Source: Glebionis coronaria
Lineage: Eukaryota > Streptophyta > Magnoliopsida > Asterales > Asteraceae
Assembly: GCA_025667525.1 (NCBI GenBank)
Contig: CM046879.1
Coordinates: forward strand, 357,301,628 to 357,365,627
Direction of reading: 5' to 3'
DNA length: 64,000 nucleotides
Both the position numbers and the translations under genes were made by a program. Shown piece after piece: positions 46,300 through 58,453 of the stretch. Each line of letters opens with the position of its first letter. Position 1 is the stretch's first letter. The notes beneath the pieces were generated by a model. It made no database searches. It was not told where the DNA came from and saw only the letters and a program-made list of their open reading frames with translations.

Positions 46300-46745
46300 C
46301 CACATTATTCATAGTAGGAAGCATGTGACTAAGTATGGGCGATTCTGTTTCGATCCATACCTGTCAAAATTTTCTGAGAACTGTCATGTATAGAAATGTA
46401 CAATCTGAGACTAAATGTGGTTGGTTGTAGTCCAATTCATATTTGTCAAGATTTTATGAAACGTCATGATATGACAAAGGTGAACAACTATGGATCGGTT
46501 CCCAATACAACATTCAACTGAAAAACATGAAATTTGATCTGAACATTGGTGAACATATATGGGCTGGTTCACCAAGTAATATTCGACTGAAAGCATGAAT
46601 CTGTCAAGAGTAAGGATGAACGCCATTGGGTCGGTTCACCAATACAAAAATCTGAACGGGCAAGGGTTAACGCCTATGGGTCGGTTCACCAAAACAAAAT
46701 TCGCAGAAAAGCACATGCAACTAAATATGGTCAGTCTTGTACCAA
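46300..46745 (-). repeat. Leader hairpin array of D
   Basis: On the minus strand, units such as GGTGAAC/GTTCACC (about 46545-46575), GGTATGG/CCATAC and GGTGAAC/GTTCATCC are spaced like those in C. Several pairs differ from C at both arms. Confidence 0.7.
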
Positions 46746-46909
46746 CCTTTTACTTAGTCAAAAACTTTAAGAAAACTGACTGATAACTGAAGAAAACTGA
46801 CTAATAAATGCATGAGAAACATGAAAGATAACAACGCCAAAATCTGGGAAGTTCCTGGTGACTACCCACTAGTCACAGGTCAAGTTTTAGAGCCTACAAG
46901 TCGAACCTG

Positions 46910-46921
46910 TCTCTGATACCA
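46910..46921 (-). promoter_or_regulatory. Primer binding site of D
   Basis: The minus strand reads TGGTATCAGAGA, tRNA-iMet type, 4 bp after the LTR. Confidence 0.9.
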
Positions 46922-46925
46922 TAAT

Positions 46926-49238
46926 TGTAACACCCCACTTGGATAAGTGGACCGTTACGTGTATTTATGGCGTGTCATCAAAGCATAAGGTAAATGTCCT
47001 AAAACATTAACTGACCATAAAGGAAATACCGGTATCAAACATCGGTAATCCAAACATAAGCTCAAAACATGAAAAGTAAAATACTGAAGGAAAGGACTAA
47101 ACAATGTCCAAATAAGCAGAATAATGTAAGAAGTGCATAAAGTAAGAAGTCCGGATAGCTTCTTTCAATGCACATGTCATCAGAATCCTAAGAGCGTCCT
47201 GGTGTACCTGCCGTTAGAACATGAAAGAACTACGGCTGAGCATAACGCTTAGTGAACGGATATAAAGCATGATAAGGAATTACTGAAATGAAACAGATGA
47301 TGAAATACGATGAAATACTGGAGCTGTAAGACAGATAAGTAAAGTTGCAGCGGAAATCTGTGTATAATCTGTAAAGTCTGATGTATAAATAATAAAGCTG
47401 AACTGTTATCTGTTAAATCTGAAAACATGCATTTACTGTATTTTAATTGCCAGAGCTTATATAGGTCATGTGCTGTAACAACGGTGCATGAATATCTGGA
47501 GGGGTGACCTCGTCATGCTGTAGAGGGGTGACCTCTAAATAACTGTAGAGGGGTGACCTCTAAATACTGTGCTGGGTGGAGGGATCAGCTCCAATGTGAA
47601 GGATGTAGAGCACACACCACATTCACCTTGATAACTTGTAAACTGATAAGCCTAGGATGCATCCATACGCCCCACTAAACATACTGATAAAATGGCCAAA
47701 CTGAACATGAGTGGGACGATGCAGGATATCACTCTCCTGCATGTGAGTCACGACACCGGTGCCTCTAGTGCCATGGTTACGGTACCTCCGTAACTAGTAT
47801 ATAAACTGGTCATGCTTGTATATAATGCTCAGGCAATTTATTTAGTTATTAACATGATTACTGATAAGCTTAAACACATACTGGGGAAAACATTTGGCTG
47901 CAGACGGGGAATCCTAATCATGCATAGGAAAGGAAGTTCTTACTGAAAGGACAGAAAATCTGTACCTCGTGTCCAGTAACTGATTGAAGATGCAAAACAG
48001 ATGAAACTCCTACTCCGACTCACCAAAAGCTACATGAATAAAGAACGCGAATGAGTTGTCTGATATCTGTTTACTTTTACTGATTATTACCGTTCTTACT
48101 TTATTTTATATGTTGTATTATTTTGTTGTCTTGTATATAATTTGGCAAATCTAACTGTTCTTGCGTACTATTGGTTAATGTATTTTACTGTACCTCTGAT
48201 TAATGTATAACATGTATCCTTGTATTATTTTATTATACTGCTAATAGTAACCTGCTAAAATAGAAAGTTTTCTGAAATAGAAAGTTTCCTAAAATAGAAC
48301 GTTTCCAAAAATGGTAGGTTTCCATAAATAGTATATTTCAAAAATAGTAATAAGCTCGTTTAATATAAATCGATAATTTATCTTGTTAAAAGAATAAGTC
48401 CATTTCAAAAAGCTAAAATTTTAATAAGTCAATATTAAATAAGCCTAACCTTATTAAGCCAATTTAAATAAGTCGGACATCGCGATATGATCGACCCGTT
48501 GTTCACTGTTCATCGTTCTTTTTTTTTCTTTTTGCGCGGCTGAAACAATAACTCCAACAATGCTCCGTGTATTCCAATGGACGAATTGAAAAAAAAAAAC
48601 ATTTATTATGTGAACACAAAATCATCACTTCGTGTGAACATAAAATCATCAACCTCGGTTTTTTTTTAATTCTTGCACATGGCGGCGTCTTTTGTTTCTT
48701 CACGTCACTAACCAACACCAAATGCAATTTTCATTCATTATTTTTATATAGTACCTCCTCGGCGAACGTGCGACTAACATTAAAATAAAGTGATGATTAT
48801 TTTTTTTTCAATGTTAGCAAACAATTCATTTCTTCATGAATGACGACTATTTTTGTTTTAAGCATTGCCAAAAGCGGCGGCTGGAACCCTTTAGGGTTTT
48901 TGTTAATTTTCTAGTTTTTTTTTTACAAATAAGAGAAATGTGAAAGATTTTGTTAGTTATTTGTTATTGGGCCGGGCCTTGGGCTTAATTAAGCTTGTAA
49001 GGATTATGTCTAACATAAAGTCCGTTTATTATTTATTTCGTGTCTTAACTTGTATTTTCGTGTATTCGTAAATTCATGATTTTTTTATTTCGTGTTATAT
49101 CTTGTCGTGCATTATTTGTTGTACAAAAATACTTGTAATAACATACGTATACTTGTCGTGTATTAATTAATTGATTTTTAATTAATCTATAATTTCATGT
49201 AATTAATATTTTCATGGATTTTTCATGCGGGTTTTACA
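46926..49238 (-). repeat. 5' LTR of D
   Basis: Near-identical to 39882-42191, with the same TATA box (47458-47464). Confidence 0.95.
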
Positions 49239-49243
49239 GTCAT
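49239..49243. repeat. Target-site duplication of D, right copy
   Basis: GTCAT, matching 39877-39881. Confidence 0.9.
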
Positions 49244-50288
49244 TCAAGCCGATCCCGAGAATCGAGCTTTGAACAACACGATGGCAACGGATAATCGACC
49301 AATGATTGAGATTCTCCAATCTCACACTGAAGGAAACGATGATGCGATTTTGGTGCCGGATATTGGCGCTAATCATTTTGAACTTAATACGGGTTTTATT
49401 CAAATGGTTTCCGCTACACCATTTTTAGGCCGTACTAATGACGACCCACACGCTCATATCAAACGTTTCATACAATTAGCCAACACCGTCAAATACAATG
49501 GGGTGCCACAAGAGGCCATTCGTTTACAACTCTTTCCTTTTCCCCTCGAGGGACAAGCCCGGATTTGGCTTGATAAGGAACCACCCCAAAGTATTACTAC
49601 ATGGATTGATTTAGAGACCAAGTTCATTAACTACTTTTTCCCACCATCACGGACCACTTCTTTAAGGAATGAAATCATTACTTTTGAACAACAATATGGG
49701 GAAACATTTAGTGAGTCTTGGGATCGATTTAAAGAGCTTTTAAGGAAATGTCCACAACACGGTTTCTCTAAAGTGCATCAAATAAATACGTTTTACAATA
49801 GTTTAACTCTAAATGACCAAGACTCACTTAATAGTGCCGCGGGGGGCAATATTCTTGTGAAATCAATGAACGAGGCTTGGGCTATAATTGAAAACAAGGC
49901 TAAACTACAAACCAAGAGTGTTAGGGCCACTATGGCAAGTGCTAGTTCTAGTGAGAACGACAAAAGAATTGATAAGCTCACTTCGCTTATTGAATCAATT
50001 GCTTTACAAACCAAAGAAATAAAGGGTCAAGTGAATGCCTTGAAAGATACTAGTAAAACGTGTGAGACTTGTGGTGGACCACATTCATATTTTAATTATG
50101 ACAAGGTTTACAATCAACAACAACAAGTTTGTGCTTATAACACCAATGCTAATGAGAGGGTTCAATTCAAACCAAATGTTGATGTTAACCATTTGTCTTA
50201 TAAGAGTACTAATTATTTGGCTCCCCCGGGTTTTGTAGCACCCACAAAGACCACCCCCACCCGCCCAAAATACCCAATACCAAAATAG
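49244..50288 (+). pseudogene. gag: Gag core of A, right of insertion D
   Basis: Resumes the gag frame (QADPENRALNNTMATDN), then the retrotransposon-Gag core (IKRFIQLANTVKYNGV, ARIWLDKEPPQSITTW, FINYFFPPSRTTSLRNEI, HQINTFYNSL, NSAAGGNILVKS), a short coiled coil, and a zinc knuckle CETCGGPHSYFNYD whose last Cys is replaced. The 339-aa open frame from 49269 is only part of the original Gag. It ends at a frameshift near 50288, after a Pro-rich stretch. Confidence 0.9.
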
Positions 50289-51150
50289 GAACCAAGGTCC
50301 TCAAATGGGTAATTTTCAAGGGAATGCAAATCAAGGGAATTTTAATGGTCAAAATCAAGGGTTTCAAAATAATAACCAAGGTTTTTATAATAATAACGGT
50401 TTTCAACCTCAATATCAAAACCAAGGTTTTCCTAATCAAAGTTTTCCTAATCAAGGGTTTAATCAAATGAACATGCATAATCCTCAAATGGACTTGGTTC
50501 TACAAAAATTAACCTACCATGAGCGAATTATGAAACAAATGCAAGAATCGACCGATAAGAAATTTTTGACCATGATTCAAGCCCTTAGACCCCAAGGAGC
50601 CTTACCTTCTAATACCGAGATTAACCCTCGTGCTAATGTGAGTGCTATCAATACTAGAAGTGGAGCCACTTTAGTGGGACCTTCCATCTCTTCGCCCATA
50701 AATGAGAGACAAGGCCTGGAGGTCATAATGAGTAATCCTACTTCCCCTTCGGTGATTCTTCCCACTACCACTCCTAGTACTAGTACTCCATTACCTAAAG
50801 ATCCTATCCCTAAGGTTGTTCAAGAAACAAGTCCTTCTCCTTCTCAACCTTCCAAGTCTAAGCCTAATATCCCTTATCCATCTAGGTTAGACAAGGCTAA
50901 AGTGCTCACCAAAGATGACGTTCATGTCTCCAACTTTTTGAAAATGATTTCCAATGTGAATGTTAACATTAGTCTTATTGAAGCACTTGCTCAAATGCCA
51001 AAATTTGTCAAAATGTTTAAACATTTGCTTAATAAGAAAGAAACAATGGTTGAGCTCGTGAACACTCGTTTAAATGAGAATTGTTCCGCGATCCTTCTCA
51101 AAGAGCTTCTCGAAAATCTAGGAGATCCCGGACGATTCGTGTTACCTTGA
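50289..51150 (+). pseudogene. gag: Gag C-terminus and protease linker of A
   Basis: Frame 50305-51150 continues Gag after the frameshift. It has an Asn/Gln/Gly/Phe-rich stretch (NQGFQNNNQGF-like repeats), then NPRANVSAINTRSGATLVGPS, a Ser/Pro-rich linker, and the VSNFLKMI...EALAQMPKFVKMFKHLLNKKE block. It ends in a TGA at 51148-51150; the same frame continues into protease. Confidence 0.85.
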
Positions 51151-51174
51151 TCGTTTCCCCAAATTGATGATTGT

Positions 51175-52362
51175 ATGGCTTTAACGGATCTCGGCGCTAG
51201 CATCAATCTTATGCCACTTTCGGTATGGAAACGATTATCATTACCCGACCTTGTACCGACTCGCATGACTCTCGAATTAGCTAATAGAACTCTCGCATAC
51301 CCCGTTGGTATTGCCGAAGATGTTTTTGTTCGAGTTGGTACATTCACTTTTCTCGTGGACTTTGTCGTCGTCGACTACGAGATGGATCCTCGTATTCCAT
51401 TAATACTTGGTAGACCATTCTTAAGATCCGAAAGAGCCTTATTTGAATTGGCCGAAGGGGAGTTAATTGTTAGGGTTCGGGATGAACAACAAGTTTTTAA
51501 AATGGGAAAAATCACAACAAAATCAAATGGAAAAGATTCGGTCAATATGATTGATGTTCTTAATTATGATAATGACGAGATTTTTATTAATCCTTTTGGA
51601 ATTAAAACGTCTAATCAAAATGATTTTGTGATAAATTCATCCCTTCCCTTAGAGCCTCAAATTTTTGATACTTCCATTTATGATACCTATAGTGATGACA
51701 CTTCTTCAAGTGATCACACTATCTTCGGTTTAGACGACTTATCTTTTGACCCACCCACTTTTGACCCACCCATTTATGATACTCCAATATTTGATACCTA
51801 CGACGATGACACTTCTTTAAGTGATCTCATTAATTTTGATGACCCACCCCATGATCTTAATACACCTCATATCCCTATGAGTGATTCTTCCATGGAAACT
51901 CCTTTTGACTTTTATACCCTAATTTTAGAAGTCATGACTTTTGAGGAGGATCCTCCACTCTTAGAGATCATTCCTAATTTAGAGGTTATTCCATTTGAGG
52001 AGGATTTAGATATCTTTCTAAATACCTATTTTCCTCATTAGGAAGAGTTTTCCTATGACTCCGATGATACTTATGTTTTCACATCGAGTTTAGAAGAGGA
52101 CGACTTTCCCACTTTGGATTTTGATGATAGTTTGAGCTTAAATGTCAACACCTCTTGCTATTTTCCCGTTAAGGAATCGGTTTTTGATCCCGGAATAGAG
52201 ACTTTTGTGCTTTCATTGTCTTATCACCATAACACCTTTCCTAGTAAGAAATTTTTGCCTAAGGATACCCCACTTTTCTTTGACTTGCGTGATTTTACCA
52301 CCTCGGGGTTTGTTTCCTTTTGTGATGGAAATTATGTGTTTGACCCGGGTGGATTTTTATGA
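51175..52362 (+). pseudogene. Retropepsin-like protease and acidic tail of A
   Basis: Same frame as the linker. The active-site motif [15 protein letters not shown] is at the start (51184 on), then PVGIAEDVFVRVGTFTFLVDF and the flap/second conserved motif DPRIPLILGRPFL. A long acidic tail with repeated DPP(T/I)FD, IYDT and DTYDDDTS units follows, interrupted by one TAG at 52039-52041 and ending at 52360-52362. Protease residues look intact, unlike in B. RT, RNase H and integrase are absent downstream. Confidence 0.85.
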
Positions 52363-54400
52363 GGTATGCCTTTTACGACTTTGTTTCACCTTTATCATGG
52401 AGAGATTTTCCTCCCTTGGAAATCTCGGTTTTCCCATGATTTTCCCATTTGAATGATGACATTCGGGAAATCGAGTCGAGCTAGAGACTCGTGATAAATA
52501 AATCAAGCATCGTATAACTAGTTTAGATTTTTTACCTTTTCCACCCTTTTTACCCTTTTTCGCCTTCACCTATTTTCACCAATAAGTGTAGGGGGAGCCA
52601 AGTAGGTTGTTGTTTGTGTTGAGATTGTGCAGGGACATGTGCTTATGATCCACTTTTGGTATGTTTGACGTGACCCGTGTTCCCGTGTTTCCCGTGTACC
52701 CGGTTCCTTCGATAAGTTTTTGCTATTGTGATTCAATCTTGTATATAAATAAAATGAATAAATGTAATCACTTTATTTGTCTCTTCCTTAGCTCGATTTT
52801 AAACAACGTACTCATTGTCCTAAGTGTGGGGGAGTTTATTCTCCCACATGCTTAAACATTGAGGACAATGTTTATATTAAGTGTAGGGGGATTTCTATCG
52901 AAATTTTAGTGGGATTTTCCATGAATTTGACTCCATTTAACCGGAAAATTTAAAAAAATTTGAACTTTTTCAAATTTTTGATCTATTTTGGCCTAGTATT
53001 ATTTCCATTTATTTTATTTCCTTTTGTCATCGCATCGTATTTATATTTCCCATTTCAAGAATAAAGTCAAAAATAAATAAATGAATAAAATGGTTGTAAC
53101 AAGTTTTGATGTCTTTGATATATTAGGCCCTTCGTAAATATTTTGACTCAACCCGAGTTTACTTATCCAAGTTTACTCTAGCTAGTATCCTTAACGATAT
53201 GGACCTTAATTGGTTTATTAGGCTAAGCATCCACGAGTCTCATTCCTTGAGATTTTAAACTGTGGAGAACGAGAGATGATAGAGTTGATTATAAGTTTAA
53301 GGGTTAATTCTTCCTTATATGAGTTTTTGTGGCTCTTTCTTCCCGCTTGTATATTTAATTGCTTAATAAATGAGGATATTTGCGGTGTCGATTCGATATC
53401 TTAACTCTTAGCCAAATCTTTAATCTCCTTGTAATTAAAGCATGAACACATTGAGGGTGCCAGTGTTGTGGACTTCCAACTAAGGTGGCTCATAACCACT
53501 AAGTAGGAGGTATTCAGACCATGGGACCGCGGAATTTGGCCTACTATATATATCATAAATAAAGAAAGAATAACATTAAAACATGACCTCAAGGAGCCTT
53601 AGGGTGTGGGGCATGTAGCACGAACCTTGTCATTAGAGCCTTAGGGTGTATGGCATGGTAAGTGTTGAATAAAAATTGATCAAAAAATCAATTCCCTTGT
53701 TTATCGTTCAAGGAGCCTTAGGGTGTGGACAATAGATGAGAAGCATTTTTACATCTTAAAGAGCCTAAGGGTATATGATGTGAACTTGCTAAACTCCACA
53801 TAAAGTGTACATGACTTTGGAGGAATAATTAATAAGTAGTAATATTGGCCAAATTTTGGGTCCGGGAATTTATTCCCAAAATCGTTTTAAATCATCCTTG
53901 ATGTGGGCTTACTTTAGTGACAACGTTTTTGAGCACAAGGTTAGGTTTTGAGTATCGCGTTTGCACCGTTTGGCCTTCATCTTTGGACTAATAATTATCA
54001 AATAAGTCAAATGAGCCTACGGGCGAATGACAATAAATAAAATCTACAGATACAACGTAGGAATTGGAGAAAGAGTATGACACAATTGTCTTATATAAGT
54101 GGTTTTAACTTGAGAACCTATGGTAAACAATGATCTCGTTTTTAAGCTTGGTATGGGGAACGTGAAACTTGAGGGTGATTAATATTCATGACACCAAAGC
54201 CCTAGTTAAAGTCTTAGACTTCTTTACGAGTTTCTTCCATCAAATAATTTCCATGTTGATAAATTATTATAACTTTTGTTTTTATCTTTCCGTCATAGTA
54301 ATAATAGTATATCTTAATAAAGGCCGAGATGGATTAATTATGAGAAAAATGTAACTTAATGCTTTAAAACTATGAATTGCATGGGGTCATCGCAATGGTC
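52363..54400 (+). other. 3' untranslated part of A
   Basis: About 2 kb without frames. It holds several GTGTAGGGGGA tracts (about 52586, 52818 and 52881), the hairpin AAACATTGAGGACAATGTTT at 52854-52873, and four GAGCCTTAGGGTGTGG-like repeats (53594, 53636, 53712, 53761). The hairpin and purine tract are shared with B. Confidence 0.7.
53594..53775 (+). repeat. GAGCCTTAGGGTGTGG repeats in A
   Basis: Four spaced copies, the last degenerate (GAGCCTAAGGGTATAT), within 180 bp. Confidence 0.7.
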
Positions 54401-54414
54401 AAGTGTAGGGGATT
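54401..54414 (+). promoter_or_regulatory. Polypurine tract of A
   Basis: AAGTGTAGGGGATT directly before the 3' LTR. Confidence 0.85.
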
Positions 54415-57175
54415 TAATAAGTGTGTAAACACTTATCCTTTTGCCACTAAAATCAAGGAAAAACAAGACCTAATCATGTTTTTAATATCGTAAAAGTCGG
54501 AATTACGCGTGGTTTTGTGTTTTTGTGTAAAATAGGTACAAATGATCAAAAGGAAAGAAAACACGGGATTTCACGGTCAAATGTTGAAGAAAAATCCAAA
54601 AAGAGATTAAGACAAAGTCAAAAGACCAAAAGCGAACTCAAGATCACGAAAACCGACAAAATCGACACGGTTTTGAAGAAATGATCAAGGAAGCCAAAAT
54701 CAAGCTCGTTTTTAGTGGATTTAATGTTATTTGAGTTAAATGGGCCTTGTGGGTCCCACTTATGATTAATGGGCCCAAAAGCCCATTTGAGAGGATATTT
54801 TATCATCTATTGGATCACTGGCCCAAAACATTGCCCAATTCATTTGTACAATATTGAGACGGAATGTATTATGAAGTATGGGCTTTAAAGCCCAATTGCT
54901 TAAACAATTGTTTTTTGGGCGGATGAAACAAATACTTGGTCAAAGTAATTGGTCAACTCACACAAATTATCTACTCACCCCACCTCACGTTTTATTTTAC
55001 CCATGATTTTATAAAAACGTTTTACCCAACCCACTTGTTACGATACAAACAAGAAACATCACCCACTCACTTCATCTCTCTCAAAACATACACAGACACT
55101 ACTTTTTACCCAAATCACCACAAAACCCTAATTCACCCTAACAAAAAATTTACCCAATTAAAATTGGGGGTTTTACCCAATTCGTGTGATTCAGACGAAT
55201 CCTAAATAAATCCCCATAAGATTCGGGGATGAACACTACTAGTGGTCCTCATCTCTCCAATCCTACGTGGCTTAATCCCCTAATGTGATTGGATGAAACA
55301 CCTCTCCACCCCCAATCCTCCAATAAAGATCCTCCACCTCATCCACCAACTAACACAATAAACTTCCAGCGTGGCAATCCGTGTGCAAGGGAGTTGATTT
55401 CTGCCATTGATTGAAAAGAGAAGAAAGAGAAATAGAATAGATGGCCAGGATTAATTTCCTTAATCAAGAAGCTTCATGAAGAAGGCTTGGGGTTTGCCTA
55501 TAAAAAACCCTTTCATGTGTAATTTATTGGTGCCTTTCTTTTTAGTTTAATTTTTATTTCTGAAAAATAGTTGATAGGTTTATTTGTATTTTTTTTCAGA
55601 AAAGTACTGTAATCGAATTTTTTAATATTAATGAAATTTTAATTCAGTTAATTTCTTTTCTCTTTACTTATTATTGCAATATTAATCTACTTTCTGTTTT
55701 AATTAAATATATATTAAAGTAAGAAAAAGGTAGAATTAATTTCCCCTACTGGGAAATTATAAAAATATTGGTTCTGATCGGTTCACTGTTCATGGTACGA
55801 TGGTGATGATGATGGTACGGTTTGGATAATAAGGTGGAGTTTTCGATTCAGTTCATAGAGGGTTCAGCGCCCACCTACGTCTCAACAAAAATCGTCATCA
55901 GGTTTGAATCTCTCTTTTTAATTTTTGTTGATGTTTATTATTTAGTTTAAATTTGTTTGTTCTGCTTATGTTATTGATTTATTGTGTTTGGATTTGAGAC
56001 TGTTGGGATCTGCTATTATATGCTTATTGTTATTAGGTTAATGTTACTGTGTTGTTTTTTTAGATTATCTGCTATAGTTTGGATTTGCTTAAGTATCGAT
56101 TTGGCTTAGTACTAGTTTTAGTGTATTTGGATCTGCTAGTTTAGTTTATTTTAGATTTGTTTAGTTTTGTTTAATCTGCTCTTACTGTTCAAGTTTCAGT
56201 TGGTTTTGGATCTGCTTATTGATATTTAGCTTATATCTGCTAGTGTTTGGGACTGCTTATTTGTTTTTACTGCTTAAATATTTGGTTTGTTTGGTTGATA
56301 GTTATAATTTTGTTTAGTCTTAAGTTAGATTTGCTATTAGCTTATTATCAGTTTCTATTGTTCTTTTAGTGTTAGCTTCTCTACTTATTGCTTTTCAGTA
56401 TTATTTGCTTATTTAGGATTTGTATTTTTGGATTATTTAGCTTAATTGGTTTTGTCTGCTTATACTTGCTTATTTGATTCAACTATTTATGCTTATTTGT
56501 TATTTCTAGTTACTAATATTACTAACTCTCAGACCCTTTTGGTCTGAGATATCAAAAGTTCAAAAAATCCAAAAATATATTATTAGCAAATATGTCACCC
56601 CTGGGACTCGAACGCGTGACCTCACGCTTAGCAGTCATGCACCATAACCAACTTAGCTAGACACTTTTTTGTGTTTATTACACTGCATTTAATTAATATA
56701 TGGAATTTTTAAGCTGCCAGATTTAGCTAATTTGTTTAAATCAAGTTTTTAGTTTAATTAAATTTAAGTAAAAGTTTTATTTAAAGTTTTCTTTATAAAG
56801 TTTTAAATAACAACTAAAAAGATAAAAAAAATATTTTATTTACTTTTAGGAATTTTAAATATTTTAAATTTAGTTTAAATTTTATTTAATATAAATTAGT
56901 TTTGTTTTAAAAATAGATTTCATTTAAAGTTATTAGTTTAAAATTAATTAGATTTAAATTTAGATTTAAGTTTTATTTTAAAATTAGTTTTCAAATTTAT
57001 TTAAGATAGTTTTAAAATAGTTAATAAATTAGCTTTTAATTAAATAGTTTTTAAAACACCAAAAAAATACGTTTAACCAAGAACAACCAATCCGCGTTAA
57101 TTTGAGATCAATTCGAGTGAGTCGAAGAAAACGAACATTAATTGCATAAATAGGATTGAAAAGATCCTAACATTA
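54415..57175 (+). repeat. 3' LTR of A
   Basis: Starts TAATAAGTGTG and ends CATTA. It matches the joined 5' LTR fragments, closely in U3 and the middle and with more drift in the AT-rich last 500 bp. It has a TATA box at 55499-55505 and a tRNA-like module at 56597-56674 on the minus strand. Confidence 0.9.
56597..56674 (-). other. tRNA-like module, second copy in LTR A
   Basis: Same as 38424-38495 with a few substitutions (GCGTGAGG for GCATGAGG). Confidence 0.5.
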
Positions 57176-57180
57176 AGACC
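57176..57180. repeat. Target-site duplication of A, right copy
   Basis: AGACC, matching 25353-25357. Confidence 0.85.
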
Positions 57181-58453
57181 GGTCACAATATCATTCTTCG
57201 AAAGCAAGTTGAGGGTGTCAAAGTTGAGATGTGACAATCGTTGATGCCATAACCATGCTTGAGAGGATAAAGCTTTATCCATTAAGCAAATTGGATTTGA
57301 TGAAGATGTATCTTGAAGAGTTACTGTGTAGAGATCAGAGCCACAAGAACCTGTAAGAAGGTCATTCCCATCGTAGTCTCTAACAAAGCAAGTAGATTTT
57401 CGAAAAGCCACTTCCAAATCCGCATCACAAAATTGACCAACCGAGAATAAATTATGATTCAGTCCCTCGACGTAATAAACCCGTTTGATAGTGATATTTC
57501 CTTGAACCAAATCGCCATATCCAAGTATCGGTGCAAACTAATCATTTCCAAACCGCACCGTACCCAGAAACTTCTCCACAAAGTTAATGAGAAGCTTGAG
57601 ATTACCCGTCATGTGCTTTGTGCACCCGGAGTCCATTATGAATAGAATGATTTCGACGAGTTGCAGGAGAATCAGAAGACAATGTAGCATTTGACAAATG
57701 GGAGCCCTTGATAGAAACGGGTTCCAAAATAGTAGTGGGCCTAGATGGAAAGTCTACAGGCAAGCTGATATTCCTAGACCCAATCACTAAAGTGGTTAAC
57801 TTAGGTACCCATTTGTATCCGGGTGGTGTAAATCTCGAATACCCCTGTGTACATGTCCTAATCATGTTCTCATATAGCTTCTTTAATCTGTTTTGTTTAC
57901 TCAGAGTAGTGGAGTCTAACGCACTTAGTTTCTTAAGTGGTTGTTCAGTGGATTGGTTCAAAGTTCTTGTTGGTTCTCTAGTACTAGTTGGCACAAGAAT
58001 AGGCTTCCTAGTTCTAGCATTTACATCATTATGATTAAGAGAACAAGCATCATGATTGAAAGTACGAACACATTTTCCACATTCAACGCAAACAAATTCA
58101 ACATTCGAGGTCTTAGCATTTAAACTGTCATTACATGTAGTTACAGACGTTTTATTCTTAGAAAACTTAAAATTCCTACGGTGGTCTTCTACTTCCAACT
58201 TCTTTCCAGGAGTATTGTTAGGCATGACCTTATCTTGCATTCTAGTGCTCTTAAGTTGTGGTTCGCTAACGCTGGTAGTGGGGATTACACCTGTAGAAGA
58301 AGACACACGTTGATTAGTTTTCTCAATATTCTGAGGTAACCGCGATGTGCCAATTTGAGTGGGCTTAGTGTTCATCGTATACATTCCTAGTGCTATCACA
58401 TTTGTGCTCTTATCATTTCCTATCTTAGGCAAAGTCTGTGGGGATTGTCCCAA
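57181..58453 (-). pseudogene. Protease and GAG-pre-integrase of element E, left of the split
   Basis: On the minus strand, frame 57602-58453 is a Ser/Thr/Asn-rich linker with a Cys cluster (CVECGKCVRTFNHDAC). A frameshift then precedes the copia protease active site MDSGCTKHMTG (about 57606-57638) and an in-frame TAG near 57540. The GAG-pre-integrase region follows (VYYVEGLNHNLFSVGQFCDADLEVAF, WLWHQRLSHLNFDTLNLLSKNDIVTG), cut at 57180 by A. The apparent end of that frame (beyond 57181) reads LTR of A. Confidence 0.9.

Larger units (their letters stand above)
39882..49238 (-). mobile_element. Element D: young relative of C, non-autonomous Ty3/gypsy
   Basis: Minus-strand element: 5' LTR 49238-46926, primer site, internal region about 46909-42205, PPT, and 3' LTR 42191-39882. 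A perfect GTCAT duplication flanks it. By eye the two LTRs differ at only some 15-25 positions plus length changes in T or A runs, so it is the youngest insertion here. Its internal region matches that of C, including the FIDH change and the TAG after LQ, and has no usable frame. Confidence 0.9.
25358..57175 (+). mobile_element. Element A: Athila-like gag-protease-only element with two nested insertions
   Basis: Plus-strand element: 5' LTR (25358-25559 plus 36461-39031), primer site, gag (split by D), protease, acidic tail, a 2-kb untranslated 3' part, PPT, and 3' LTR (54415-57175). Without elements B and D it is about 11.6 kb. No RT, RNase H or integrase lies between protease and the 3' LTR, the layout described for TR-GAG type non-autonomous elements. 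A perfect 5-bp target duplication flanks it. The LTR ends are TAAT...ATTA in both copies. Confidence 0.85.
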
